A stretch of DNA of 64,000 nt from Tetrahymena thermophila SB210. Its lineage: Eukaryota; Ciliophora; Oligohymenophorea; Hymenostomatida; Tetrahymenidae. The notes beneath the pieces are model-generated. The model did not search any database. It worked only from the letters and a program-made list of their open reading frames with translations, and had not been told where the DNA came from. The stretch's first letter is position 1. Each line of letters begins with the position of its first letter. Shown one piece after another: positions 39,505 to 52,690 of this stretch. The translations under genes were made by a program, and so were the position numbers. The DNA lies in assembly GCF_000189635.1 (NCBI RefSeq), contig NW_002476579.1, positions 62,001-126,000 of the forward strand, read 5' to 3'.

Positions 39505-42291
39505 ATGGACACAGAAACCATTCTTATAGTAGCAGGCATAGCTATTTTTATAGTAGCCTTGGTCTTCAAATTTTTGAAGAAGGACGCAATTGTTGAAGAG
39601 TATTTAACTTTATCTTACTTTTTTTAAATTTTTAAGCTCACAAATGAAGATTTTTTTTTTTGAGACTTGAAAGTCATCTAAAAAATGAAAAATTTAATCT
39701 AATTTTATGTTTCATAAAAAGAGTTAAGGTTGAACAAAAAGTTTTGACCAAAAAAAAGGAAAGTACCATAACTTATGGTAAAGTTACTTTGTTCTTCGGT
39801 TCTCAAAGCGGTACTGCAAATAAGTTTTGCAACATTCTCTCTTAAGAAGCTTTAGATAATGATTTTGAACCCAGTGTTGAAGATTTGAAAGACTTTAAAA
39901 AAGAGTTTTTCACTTAAGGAGATAATTTAGTCATATTATGCATGGCCACCCATGGAGAAGGTGATCCTACTGATAATGCCAAAGAATTCTTTGAGTGGAT
40001 TAAAAATCACTAAGAAGAAAATGCCTTCAAGAACATTCGTTTCACTGTTTTTGGTTTGGGTAATACTCAATACGAACACTACAATGCTATGGGTCGTCAA
40101 ACTAATTAACATTTCGAGCGTCTTGGAGCTAAGAGGTATTTATTTTTTTGCTTTGATAATTTGATATTAACTCTACATTTTATGAATTTTTTTCTAACTT
40201 AATGCTATAAAAACTATAGAGTCTACAAATATGGTGAAGGTGATGATAATAGCTCATTAGAAGATGACTTCAATGAATGGAAGGAGAACTTGTGGACTGA
40301 ACTCAAGAAGATTATCACTCCTATTGATTTAACAAAATAAAATGATTAAAGTGCTGCCTCTCATCACAATAAAAAGAAATCTGGTACTGCTTTCAAGTTA
40401 GTTCCAACTGAAGCTGCAGAAATTAATTTTGAAAATGCTAAAAACGATGGAAAGAAGTACGAATTCTTAACTGATGGTTATATTCATGGAACTGTCGCTA
40501 ATGTCAAGAGCATTAAGGAATTACGTTAAAACAACAATGATGGATCTACTCTTCATATGGAAATCGATTTAAAGAACACTAACTTAAAGTATAAGACAGC
40601 AATGAACATAGAGATTTTTGCTGAAAATGATCCTGCTCTTGTTGAAAAGGTAGGAGCCCATTTGAACTTAGATCTCAATCAAAGAGTAGAACTTGTTGTT
40701 GATGAAGAATTTATTGAAAAATTCAAGTATCCTTTCCCCTCTCCAATAAGCATCAGAAGCATTTTAACCAAGTTCTGCGACTTTTAAGGTTAACTTATGA
40801 AAAAAACTCTTAAAGACTTAGCAAAATTAACTACTAACGAAGAGCACAAATCTAAGTAAACAAATTTAATTGCAAATTATTTAACAAAATATTTTTAAAA
40901 TATGGACTTATTTCATTTTAGAAGTATTTAAAATAAAAAAAATTGTTTATTAGAATTAGGAAAGAAATAAATAAGCAAATTTAAGCAATAAAATTTTATT
41001 AAGCAAAATGTTAATAATTAAAAATAAAGAAAAGAATTAGTAAATCAAAAAGCATAAAAACAAACTTTCTCATTAGCAATATTATTAATTAGCTTCAATT
41101 TTATTTATTAGAAATAATTTAATCAATAAAAAATTGGATCCAGCCAAAAATTGATTTGATCTTAGAATTTATTTTAAATTTCTACCAATAAAATGGAATA
41201 AATTAATCTTAAATATAAATGAATTAATGTCTTTTTTTCTTTTAAATATTTTACAAAATTAAAAAAAAACAATTTTTTAATGAATTAAACAGATTAGAAA
41301 AATTAGCCTCTGCTGCTGGTAAGAAAGAGTTTGATAGCGAAATCTACTAAAAGAAGAAATGCCTTTTCGATTTATTGAAAGAATACTAAATTGTTCCTAC
41401 CCTTGAATAATTTGTTGATCTTTGTCCTCGTCTTAGCCCTCGTCTTTTCACAATTTCTTCTTCCGATGTTAAAAATCCTGAAATAGTTACTGTAACTGAC
41501 AGTCTCGTTGCAGATAAGCTTGAAGATGGCAGCATTAAGCATGGTATATGCTCTAAGTATTTAATTAATTTCTAAAACAAACTCAAGAATGGTATGACTG
41601 GTAACAGAATCAGAGTAGGTTTCAAGGCTTCTAGCTTTATTCTTCCTCAAGACAGCAAAACTCCAATCATCATGATTGGTCCCGGAACTGGTATTGCACC
41701 TTTCATCGCCTTCTGCTAAGAAAAGGAAGCTCTTTTAGAAAAAGGTATTTAAAATCTTATTTATTCATTTTTAATTTAAATTTTTATTCTATTTAATCAG
41801 GTATTAATATCTGCCCTGGTGAATTTACTTTATACTTTGGCTGCAGACATCAAAATGGTGATTATATTTTCAGAGAAGAACTCGAATAATACGTTAAGAG
41901 TGGCATCATCAATAAGCTATACACAGCCTTCTCTAGAGATCAAGTAATTTCTTTAATATGCAAATATAAAGTCTAAAGTGTTTTCTTTATAATTAAATAG
42001 GGTAGTAAGGTATACGTTTAAGATTTGATGATTAAAAACGAAGAAGAAATTTATAACACCTTCTTCGAAAGAAATGGTTTAATATACATTTGTGGGTAAA
42101 ATATTTTTTATTAACTAAATTTATTTACTAATTATTATATTTTAATAAAAAGTGCTACTGCTATGGGTGAAAGTGTAGTTAATGCTTTAAGAAAGATTGT
42201 TCAAAAATTCAAAAATATTGATGAACAAGAAGCTCACAAATTTGTTGAAAATTTAGAAAAAGAAAAAAGAATCATCAAAGAATTATGGTGA
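39505..42291 (+). CDS. NADPH-cytochrome P450 reductase
   Basis: Seven exons: 39505-39599, 39722-40135, 40220-40855, 41293-41744, 41801-41943, 42001-42095 and 42153-42291. They total 1974 nt, or 657 aa, all in phase and typical of the family. An N-terminal anchor ([16 protein letters not shown]) places it on the ER membrane. The flavodoxin-like FMN domain shows [21 protein letters not shown] and [11 protein letters not shown]. The connecting/FAD part has RLFTISSS in place of the usual R-x-Y-S motif. The NADPH site shows [19 protein letters not shown] and CGSATAM, and the protein ends in the expected Trp before TGA. It passes electrons from NADPH through FAD and FMN to cytochrome P450s and similar haem enzymes. 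The set of motifs makes this the surest call in the window; a related diflavin reductase is less likely because of the membrane anchor. Confidence 0.95.
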
Positions 42292-42914
42292 GAGTGATGA
42301 AGCTAATTTAATTTAAAACAAAAAACATCTCAAAATTTTCAATAAAAATAACTAAAAAACTAACCTAAATAACACAAAAAACAAATAATACCAATCTTAT
42401 TTTATTCTTCCAATTATTTTGTTTTATGAATATTTTCATTTATATCAATGTATTCCATTAACTTAAATAATTTCTCATTTATTGAAATATTTTGAATCTT
42501 CAACTTAAAAAATAAAAAAGTTTTTATTTTTATTAAAATTAGCTTTGAATATTCTGATCCATTTTTTATACTAAATATCAATAATAAGTTTTTTAAGTTA
42601 AAGAAATTACAAAATTTCAGAAATTTTGGAGTTAAATAATTATTTTTAAAAATTTTTAATTTTTATAATTAAGTTTGTTACATAAACTCTCTCTATATAT
42701 ATAAATATATTTACAAGTGATTATAAATTTATTAATTCTTTTAATTTTCAATTTTCAATATTTTATATAAATTGAGGAAAATTTTAATCAATAAAAATTA
42801 AATTTAATTAAATATTCTATTTATTAACTTATAATTCAATAATTTAATTTAAAATTATCTACTTTTTTAAAGGTTTATTAGAAGTAGTTTAATAAAGTTA
42901 TTTAATTCGGTTTA
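42292..42914. other. Convergent intergenic region
   Basis: A+T-rich 3' flank shared by the reductase gene and the minus-strand gene to its right. It includes a TA-dinucleotide stretch near 42700. Nothing else was seen. Confidence 0.5.
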
Positions 42915-44809
42915 TCATAAAATACTATTAACACAATTTATTTGCTAATTATTCCAAACAACGTAGAATTACTTTTTGCTGAAATTTGGGTTTTCCTCTC
43001 TCTTTTTTTTTAAAGCTGTTAATTTTCTTTCTAAAGAGTATTTTGTGACTATAAATTTATCATATTTGCTTGGATCTGGCATTTCTTATATTTTTAACTA
43101 AAAATTATTTTATGTATTATTCATTAATTTATCTATTTTAATTTAATTATTTTCTAGAGCAATTTCAATATTGGGATCATTTTAAACAACCCTTCGTTAT
43201 TAGTTTAGACTTTAAGCTCTATAAGATTATTACTATTATATTTATTATTTATTCTAAGAATTCATTGGTGATGCTCCAGCATAGTTGTAATAATTTCTTG
43301 AATGAGCTGTTGTATTTGGTCTTGAATCATTTGTGTAAAATAGTTATATATTTTTATCATTTTTTTAAATACTGCTGTGATTATATCTCTGCTATTAAGT
43401 GCTGCTTAAAGTTGAATGAGTATTTTCTACTCTCTTACTATCTTGACTTGCTTTTATATCAATAAGAGGTGAAGCAACCTTTGATTAAAAATCTTGTTCT
43501 TCTAAAACCTATCTCAATGCATTTTAATGCTACTTTTTTAAATCTCGATTGCCATTGGTATGGTCTGGATATAGTTCTCTTGAGCTTAAGATGATTTCTC
43601 CCTCCTCTTTTTCTTTAATATCGTATAGCTACTAGCTTATATTCAGAAGTTTTTCTCTACTCTTTGCTTCTAACATGGGAGATAAAGTGTTATCATTTGT
43701 TGTGCCTGTCTCTTAAATTAAATTATTCTTAAGCTCTTCATTTTAATTTTCAGCATTTAACCTTTTTTCTATAAAAATTGATTATATTTTTGTATAAATT
43801 GCCTAATGAAATTTTCTAAAATATAATATCAATATTGATTAGTAAAATACTTTAAGATGATTTGATGTTTATGAAAATCTTATTCCTTTATTGTTGAGCA
43901 ATTATTTCTTAATTTTGTGCTTGATCACCTTAAAAATTCTGCTAGTTTTCAATTATTTTTTATCTAAAGCCTGCTCCACTTTTTATTCTTCTTTCTAACT
44001 GAATTTGTTTACATTTAGTAATTTTTTCTACTTACTATTCCATAGGTATCTTTCTTGAAAGAACTCCAATCATATCGTTATGCACACCTAATTATCAAAT
44101 TACTTATGTTTATTTTTAATTTCATTTAACAAATTTTACCTATATATTTAATTGAAACTTATTTGGGCTCTTAGGGCTATTGCGCTTTTTCAGAAATACT
44201 CATTCTAATTTAATTGTTATGGAAAGAATTATTTTTAGGAGAGAGTAAATTATTGGTATTTGTAAATAGAGAATGTTAATATTATTGATTCTTGCGATTA
44301 GTTGTTGAGTTTGGAGTTAAAGAGCTATCAAAGAAGTTATTCTTTTATATAAAAACAGATTAATTCTAGTTGAAACCTAAGCTTTCATCATAATTGGTTT
44401 AAGATAAGTTATTGTTGTGTCTATATGAACTAATAGGCTCTTTTGAACGATAATCAACAGAAAAGCTTTGATTTTGAAATTTATTTGACTACCTCATTTG
44501 AATATGCTCTCTTTTGTTTTAAATAGAATTCTAATGATTGATCTGTTAAGAATAGCTTAATAAAGATGAATTGTGCTTGATTTTATTTGTTTGTTTATCA
44601 AAATTAAGCTGAAGTTTTTCATCTCTCAATTTACTAGGTAAGGCTCCCTGCCACTTATATTTTTAAACTACTCCTTATTCGATAACTTAAATTTATCCTT
44701 CCTCTCTATCTAACGGCTTACTAGCTTTAAGCATTTAATTAGGGTCTGGCAACTGGAGTAGAATCCCTAGCATTTGCTATATATTATTCATATCCCTTTA
44801 ATAATTCAT
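42915..44809 (-). CDS. Q-rich protein of unknown function
   Basis: Three exons, 44809-44140, 44087-43851 and 43768-42915, give 586 aa with consistent phases and a TGA stop. A second in-frame ATG lies at 44791. The N-terminal part is ordered-looking (NNIQQMLGILLQLPDPNQM, EGQIQVIEQGVVQKYKWQG). It is followed by a Ser/Asn/Gln-rich linker, then a basic helical stretch (IPMEQQVEKITKCKQIQLE) and a Gln-rich segment. The last exon ends in a charged helix (PDPSKYDKFIVTKYSLERK). I recognise no family. No signal peptide or membrane segment is visible. Reading-frame length, consistent intron phases and a codon pattern like that of its neighbours support a real gene. Confidence 0.75.
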
Positions 44810-45947
44810 TTAGCTTTTTTGTTAATTACTTGTTAAAAATCTTAAAAATATTTAGAAAAGGAAGTCTTTATTGAAAAAAATAATAATCGCTTAACTAATA
44901 AAATTGCAAATATATTCATGAATTATATTCATTCTCCTCAAACTATCTTAAAATATTAAATTTTTTTTATTATTGATATATCCAATAATTTTTGTTTACC
45001 TAAAAAATTATTAATTTATAAATTGCAGATATCAAAGCTCATAACCATTCTTTTGTATAAATATACTAAATAATTTATTTTAATAATAAACTTGTGGTTT
45101 AATAATAATTACTCTAAACTTCATATATTTATAGAAAATGTGAAATTTAAAAAATTTAGAAAAAATTAAAATTATGTTTTATTTATTTATTTATTTTAAT
45201 TATTAAGATTTTTTTTATAAATTTTTATCTAGAATTTATTTTTATAAGTTAATTAAATTAAGTTTAAAATAGAAGAGTTATCCTAAGATGAGAACTAGAA
45301 GTATAAAATACAAATAAAAGAAGTAGTTTTATTAATATTCTAATAGAGTTGATTTGAAAAAATCCTTAAAAATATTAATTTTTAAATTTTAATTAAATTA
45401 TACATACAAATTTTTGTATTACTAATTTATTTAATTGAAATTAAATTTAAATGTATATTTATAGCATAATACTAATAATCTTGATTGATTATTTTGCTTC
45501 TCTAAAAGCTTAATTTTAATATAAAATATTATTAAAAAAATAATAAAATATATTATTGTGAGATAGGATAAACAAACAAACTATAAAATTATTATTTTAA
45601 ATATCAAAAATTAAACATTTTTATTAAATATTTCTATAAAAAATAAATCTAATATAAAATATGTTTTTTTTGTATAAACAGCTTACTTTTTAACATTTAA
45701 CAAACAGCTTTAAGATTCATTTAAAAATTTTGAATTAATGTTTGAAATTAAACAAAGTTATTCAAATAATTTTGTGATTTTTAGATTTATTGATGAAATC
45801 GAAGTGCAAATTTTTTATCAATAGTTAAATAATATTTACCACTTTAAAATAAATTAAGAATTAAGCATCTAAATATTATAACTTTAAACCAAAAATTCAG
45901 CTGTTCAAAGATAATTTATAAATAAGATATTAAAATAAGGATTAAAA
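44810..45947. other. Divergent intergenic region
   Basis: A+T-rich spacer between two divergent starts (Q-rich gene and FBF1-like gene). No RNA gene, repeat or coding frame was seen. Confidence 0.5.
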
Positions 45948-48900
45948 ATGGGTATTAATATTAAAATAAAAGCTTTTATGAGCTGGTTATACTAATTATT
46001 TGTTTAATTAAATAAAAATAGATGACATTGATGATTTATTAGCTACATTGACAAATACAAATAATACTAAAGCATAACCAAACAAGTATATTTAAAAAAA
46101 ATTAATTTATAAATAAATAATTTCATGAATACTAAATATTTAAATAAGGAGTCCTTTCGAATATGGAAATAAAAATAATAAAAATTCCTCAGCTGATTTG
46201 GATGAAGATGATGATATTTTGGGTGGATATAATCCTTCTGGTATTTCAAATAATAAAGCAAATGATAAAAAAGCAAATTCTTCATCAGGATTCGGTATGA
46301 GTAGTAAACCAAGCACTGCAGGAGGCAAGCAAGGTTAGTATGATTTTGACGATGTTTTGAAATTGATAGAAGATGATAAAAATGATAAGGGATTTGGAAA
46401 ATCTAATGCCAATTCATCATTTGGTATAAAGATGTAAAATAATTAAAGCAGCAAGTAATAAAGTACATTCTTCGATGACTTTGATATTGACCTTGATGAT
46501 AACAAGAATACAGGATATGCAAAATCAGGATACATTCCATCATCAAATCTTGATCTTAAGAAAACTCAAACAGCTGTTAAGAAAGATGACGATGATTACT
46601 TGGAAAAAAGAGCATCTTTGTTTGGAGTGCCTTTAAACTCAAAAATAAATAGCAATACAGCACCTGCAGGTAATAAGCAAAATATGGGAGGAGATAACTT
46701 TTCTGTTGGCTCAAGCAGAGATTTATTTAAAGAAAAAGACTATTCACCCTTTGAAAAAGACAACTTTGATGATTTTAAAAAGAAGGACTATTCTAAATAA
46801 TAGTAAGGAAATTAGCCTACTTTTCCATCAGCTAATAAGCTTGGGAATGATCGCTCAAAAAGTATGTTAGATGAAGATGATGATTTTTTAAATATAGATA
46901 ATTTTCATAGCAGAAGAGGAAGAAGTTCCACAAGAAAAATTAGTTAAAATATACAGCAAAAAGATGATAAAAGCAATTCACCTTTGGCAGCTCCTTCTTC
47001 AGCAAAAAGATCTGTCTTTGATGAAAACCCTTCTAAAACTGCAAATTAATTAGATGATGACAACGATCTTGGAGGATATAATCCAACATTATCTAGACTA
47101 CCTTCTAGAAATAGAGGTTTGAATAGAGAAAAATCAGCAGATAACAATAATTGTAATCATTTTATTATAAATTTTATATAAAAATTTTTTAACATGTAAT
47201 TTTATAAAAAGAAAAACCTCCTCGACTATTAAAAACTCATGATGAATTTGAAAATCCATAAAAGCCATCATAAACTCAAAATAATTTATTTAGTGATAAA
47301 AATCTTTTTGAAGATAACAATAACAAAAGTACAAACAATATTTTTGCTGATAAAAATGATATGTTTGGGGATACTACGACAGGAGGAGGAAGAAACGCAA
47401 ATAGATTTGGGAATACAAATAATTTATATCGAGATAGAAATGATTTTGGAGATTATACAAATTAAAATAATTTAAATAACAAGTAAGACGAACCAATTAT
47501 CAGCAACAATAGAATGGCTTCTGCTTAGATACAACTTAAAACAGATAAAAGTTCTATTTTAGATTCATTAGAAAAACCAGGAGATTCTCATTTTATGTTG
47601 CAAAAACCAAACACTCAATAGTAGGTGTTTAGAAATCAATCAGAACTAAGTAACACTTAGCCTAAATTATTCAGCGAGGCGACTACTAAATAAATTACGT
47701 ATAATACCACTCAAAGACAACCAGCTCAACCATAAATAGTTAGAGTATAGGAGTCATTCAATTAAGAAGAGTCTTTTAGGCATACTGAAGTTTTTAATAA
47801 AGAAACAAACAGCCAAGATTTTTTTAAGAATACAAAAGTGTTTGAAGATACAAAGAAATAGATTTAGGAAGAAACTATGTATTAAATAACTATGATAAGA
47901 AATAATTATGAAGGATAGATTCAGCTAATGAGATAAAATCATGAAGAGCAACTTCAGCATGAAAAGAAAATGAGAGAAAACATAGTCGAGGAAATGTAGA
48001 ACCTATTGAAATCAGAAAAGGAGAGATTGAAAATGCTTCACGAGTCTGAATTAAAATCTAAAGAAGCAACTTGGGATTATGAAAAGCAACAAATGCAAAG
48101 AACATTTTAACAGGAATCTGAAATGCTGAAGAAGCAAATCGAACAGCAATAAAAAATGATATCACTTGCAGAAGAAATAAGACTAAATGCAGACAAACTC
48201 AATAATTTAACAAACAAATATGATAATCAAAACGAAGGTATTTGTTTATATTAAAATTAAGTAAAATAAATAATTTAATATATTATTTCTGGTTAAAATA
48301 AAGTAAAAAGGAGCTAAGACGACGATTTAAGAGAAAGAGAAGAAAAACTCCTTTTATAAGAAAAGAAAATAAGAGTAGAATAGGATTATCTAGAGAATGA
48401 AAGAATACGTTTGAACAAGATGAGAGAGGATTTAGATAGTAGAGAATCTCTATTAAGACAAGAAATAGATGCAGAAAAAGTGCTTCTCAAAAGAGAATAT
48501 AATAGGCTATAAGAGTTATAAGATTAAATATCATCTTAAGAATAAGATAAAAAAAGGTAATTAATCATAGAGAGATAAGAGTTGATTAATGAAAAGAGTG
48601 TCACCTAAGATGAAAGGTAAATCAAGATTCAATATTTTATTTAAAATTTAAATATTTTTTTTCAATAAAATTAGATTAAAGATTAAGGAAGAATATGAAT
48701 AAAAATACAGAGATTTTGAAATGTAAATAGTTTTGTTTGAAAAACAGAGATAAGCTAATGAGGCTTAGATAACAAAATTAGAAGCCTTGCATAAATCTAA
48801 AATAAGAGAAAATGAAGAAATAAGACAAAAGCTGATTGACTAGGAGGAGAATCTCTTAAAAAGGCAAAAGGTTTGATGATTTATTAATTAATATTTAAGA

Positions 48901-49860
48901 TGATAAACTCATATTTAAAAATATTTATAATAGGTTTTAGAGTTGAAAGAGATTGAATTTAGCAGAAAAGAAATGGATTTCAAAAAAATTTCAAGTGTGT
49001 CTTATAATGAGAGAAGCGAGTTAGAGGCAGAGTAGAAAAAGCTATTTGAGATACAAAAAAAAATATAAGAAGAACAAAGCAGTATTTTGGAATTCAGACA
49101 AACATTTATGCATGAAAAAGAGAAACTAGATAGGTAATAGCATGAATTGTTTTTGAAAGAAAAGAAAATATAATAAGATGTTCGTCATATTGAAACTGAG
49201 AAGAGAGATTTGTAAATGATGCAGAGAACAATTCAATCATTAAAGAGTGATGCAATAAAGGAATTTGATAATAAAAAACTTTCTGTATTAAATGCTTCTT
49301 TGATCTCTTAAGCTTACGAAGATAATTCGTTTTTGACAAGAAAAGAAAACGTTAACACATCAAACATTAATTACAACATTCCTTCTATGTAACACGCTAG
49401 ATCATCAAGTTTACATAATAATAAGCACAGAAGAGATAATAGCCTTAACGAAGTTCTTACAAATAATTTTGTACAAACAAGACATAATGAAACCTAATAA
49501 GTATTTAAAAAGCCTCCACTAAATTAAACTCATAACAGAGTTTTTTCAAACAATGAAAATAATCCTTATAAAATAACTGTAAATAACTAAGAGCATAAGG
49601 CTGGTGCAAGTAACTCAATGCAACCATTCAACTTGAATGAATTTATGACTTAGTTGAAAGTAATTGACTAAAACAGTAATTTTAATTAAGCATACATCAA
49701 CAAAGAAAGAGAAAATTTGTTCATTAAAGAGCAGTTTGGATCTGAATATTTAAATAGTCATCTTAATAAAGCGTCTGGCTCATATACTCAATCTAATTTC
49801 TAAGATTCTTCTCCATACATATATAAGCCCTCTAATTCTTCTGTTGAGTCTCATTAATGA
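45948..49860 (+). CDS. FBF1-like coiled-coil protein (ciliary transition fibre)
   Basis: Seven exons: 45948-45951 (4 nt), 46022-46085, 46149-47152, 47212-48237, 48304-48616, 48675-48870 and 48934-49860. They total 3534 nt, or 1177 aa, all in phase. Joining the tiny first exon gives the start MDDIDDLLATL. The N-terminal half is acidic and disordered, with a twice-occurring LGGYNP motif following Asp-rich runs (near 46220 and 47068). From about 47850 it is a long coiled coil rich in Glu, Lys and Gln. FBF1 proteins share this layout: Asp-rich N-terminus, a FGAYQPT-like motif, long C-terminal coiled coil, about 1100-1200 aa. FBF1 sits on transition fibres at the ciliary base and helps gate intraflagellar transport, which suits a ciliate. 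The call rests on architecture and short motifs, so another basal-body coiled-coil protein is possible. Confidence 0.68.
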
Positions 49861-50615
49861 ATGAAACGAATGATAAATTAATTAACTATAAAACTCTTGC
49901 AAACAAATTTTCCATCTTTTCTAAACTTTGAAATAAGGATTAATTAAATACCTTAAAATAATTTTTTTGTATATAAAATAAAAAAGTAGACATTTTATGT
50001 ATTTTAATTAAAATTATTTCAAAAAGTAAATTAAAATAAATAAATGATGATAAATTATAAAATTAATTTCAAATAAATAAATCTAAATCAAGTCATTAAC
50101 AATATTAATTAGATCACTTCTCAATATTTTTTGAAGTATAAATAAAAAACTGTATGCTTTAGCAATAAAAATCTAATTTATTTATACTTTTTTTACTTCA
50201 TAAATTTAAATTAATTTTGGAGAGCTTTTATTTCAATTAGTTTTAAACATAAAAATTTTGTAAAATAAATCAATAAAATTTTAGCTTGAAGATAAAATGT
50301 ATTTTATTTAGTTAATCAAAATAATATTTTTAATTCAGATTATTAGTAGTTTTTTAATCAATTCAAATTTAAGTAAGAGCAATTTCCTATTTAATTTTAC
50401 ATTATATTAGCTAACATTTTTAATTTATTTATCTATTATTTGGCGGTAGAATTTAAATAAAATATTTGGCGAAATATTCAAAATGACAAAGTAATATTTA
50501 AATGCATAAAAAAAAATATCAATACCTGAAAAATTATTTTTATATTTATGAGTATGAAACATATATCTATTTATATATAGGTTGAAATACTGACTAAAAT
50601 AATATTTATTGCTTT
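49861..50615. other. Convergent intergenic region
   Basis: A+T-rich 3' flank between the FBF1-like gene and SKP1. Nothing recognisable. Confidence 0.5.
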
Positions 50616-51134
50616 TCATTAAATCCAAGGATACTCTTTTTGTATTTTTTCTTCCTATTCAATTGTAAGATCTTCAGTGACTTACAATTTCTTTTTAAGA
50701 TCATCAAAGCTGCTCTGGTCTTTACCAAAATAGAATTCAGTTGCAATTCTGCAAATGCATACGTCATATAAAGTTTATATTTGTAAATAATAAGCTGCTT
50801 GCAGTAAATCATTCAAACGATTATCTTTATAAATTGGGTAGTCTTTAATGAAAAGATAGTCTTGTTCACTCAAATTTTTTTATAATTCTCCTGATTGCAA
50901 AGGCTTTGAAACTTTAGGAGGATTCCAATTATGACGCTTGCAGTAATCTAAAATAACATTAAGCATTTCAATAGAAATTTAAGAAATAGGAATATCTTCT
51001 CCATTATTTGTTTCAGACAACTCTTTAACTAAAACTGAAACATTCTTAAATCTAGGATCAACTTCTACTCTTTGATCGTTTTTAAGAATTAATCCAAGCA
51101 TGCCGTTATTCTAATTGTTATCTTCTACGTCCAT
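50616..51134 (-). CDS. SKP1: SKP1, SCF ubiquitin-ligase adaptor
   Basis: Intronless, 173 codons (172 aa), stop TGA. The N-terminal BTB/POZ-like part shows LILKNDQRVEVDPR, IPISQISIEMLNVILDYC and KRHNWNPPK. The C-terminal part shows DLLQAAYYLQIQTLYDVC and ends EEEKIQKEYPWI-like with the conserved final Trp two residues before the stop. This is the SKP1 order: CUL1-binding fold, then the helices that bind F-box proteins. SKP1 links CUL1 to F-box substrate receptors in SCF ligases. Length is close to the usual 160-170 aa. The segment after VKELSETNNGED is shorter and more divergent than in animal SKP1, and the ciliate may have several paralogues. Confidence 0.92.
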
Positions 51135-52690
51135 TTTAGTTTGCTATAACTTATTTAATATCTACTTATCTATCGATCTACGATTTCTTTTATTTTTAAA
51201 CTAAATGAAATATCAATATTTATTGAAAATAAATATTTTTAAATTTTTAATAGATTCTCCTTTGTTATTAAAAATAATTAGGCATATAGATAGATAGAAA
51301 AAAGAGAGCTAGATAATCAGAAAAGTTAATATCAATCAATAATCATTCTAATAAATTTATTAAATAAATTCTTCTATCTCACTAATTGACACTGTTATCA
51401 ATATAATAATGCGGGTTAGCTAACAAAATTTATTGGAAATATTTGCTATTGATGCAATATAAATTTCAAATTTATCTAAATAACACTATTGAAATATTCA
51501 TTTAATAAGAAGACTACCAATTATATTTAAAATAGGTATCCATATTATAATTAAATTATCCATATTATAATTAAATTTAATTTTCTACATCTATACAATA
51601 CAAAACCAATTAGTTAATAATAATAATAAATATAACATGAAGACACTATACTATAAATCAATTCTAAAAGATACCATCGTATATGCTTTTATTTAACTAA
51701 GTATTATATTTATTTAAGTATTTATTTTACTTTTCAGAAAGCAAAAATATTTTTTACTAATTGAGAGGGTTTTTTAAGAAAGCAAATAATTTATTAAAAT
51801 TAATTTATCTTTATAATTTTAAATGATCAAAAATTTGAAATAATAATAAGAAATCTTATTTTCCAAATTTATAGAATTTTGAATACATACCTAAAAACTA
51901 AAATAAAAATTACTACTTTTAATTAATAACTGACTTATAATTGTCCCTATTTTATTTAAATTAATATATTATTTATTATTAAATTTATATCTGTAGATGA
52001 AATTAAACTTTAAATTTATTTTTTTAAGATTAAAAAGTTAATATTTTTTTAAAAAATATTAATAAATAAAATATGATAAAATTCAAATAACTCTCTTTTT
52101 TTAAGAAAATCAGACTAATTGTTATTTAAAAGAAAATAAAATCTTTTATTATAAAATTAATATGATAAAGTTAGTTAATTATTTATCGAGGAAGACAAAT
52201 ATTAAAGAAATTTTAAATATAGTTGATTAATTTAAGCTTTTTAGTTTACATTTTTTTATATTAAAATGAGGAAAGTTATTTACATTAATATTTAGTTTGC
52301 TTAATTTAATATTTGCAATAATTTTTTCCTGATGAGTTGACAAAAGGTGGTGAATGAGTGAATGATGAGTGATAAGCTATAGATGATATCTTTGTAGTTA
52401 TTGCGAATATTTAATATAAATAAGTATAATTCTTATTACTTTGTTTTTAATTTTACTTTTTGCTTATAAGATAAAGAAAATTAATTACTTTATTTAAGAC
52501 AAATCAATCATCAATACTAATTTAGACTCTAAAAATAATTGAAAATTAAAAAGAGAATCACATTTATAAAAGCAAACAAAGCTAGGGTTTCGAAAGAAAT
52601 ATCAAGATATAATCTCTTATATTAAAAGATATATAGGTATTATTTAGCAAGCAAAGGATATTAAATTAGATAATAAACATTATTATTTTG
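51135..52690. other. Divergent intergenic region with short direct repeats
   Basis: A+T-rich spacer between the SKP1 and SPP-like starts. It contains a 20-nt direct duplication at 51541-51576 and a GC-richer cluster of ATGAGT-type repeats at 52330-52376, about 315 nt before the SPP-like ATG. No coding frame was seen. Confidence 0.5.
51541..51576. repeat. Short tandem duplication
   Basis: Unit CATATTATAATTAAATTATC occurs once completely and then again for its first 16 bases. Noncoding. Confidence 0.8.

Noticed and set aside
46067..46328. Two overlapping minus-strand frames
   Set aside because: Antisense to the well-phased exons of the FBF1-like gene.
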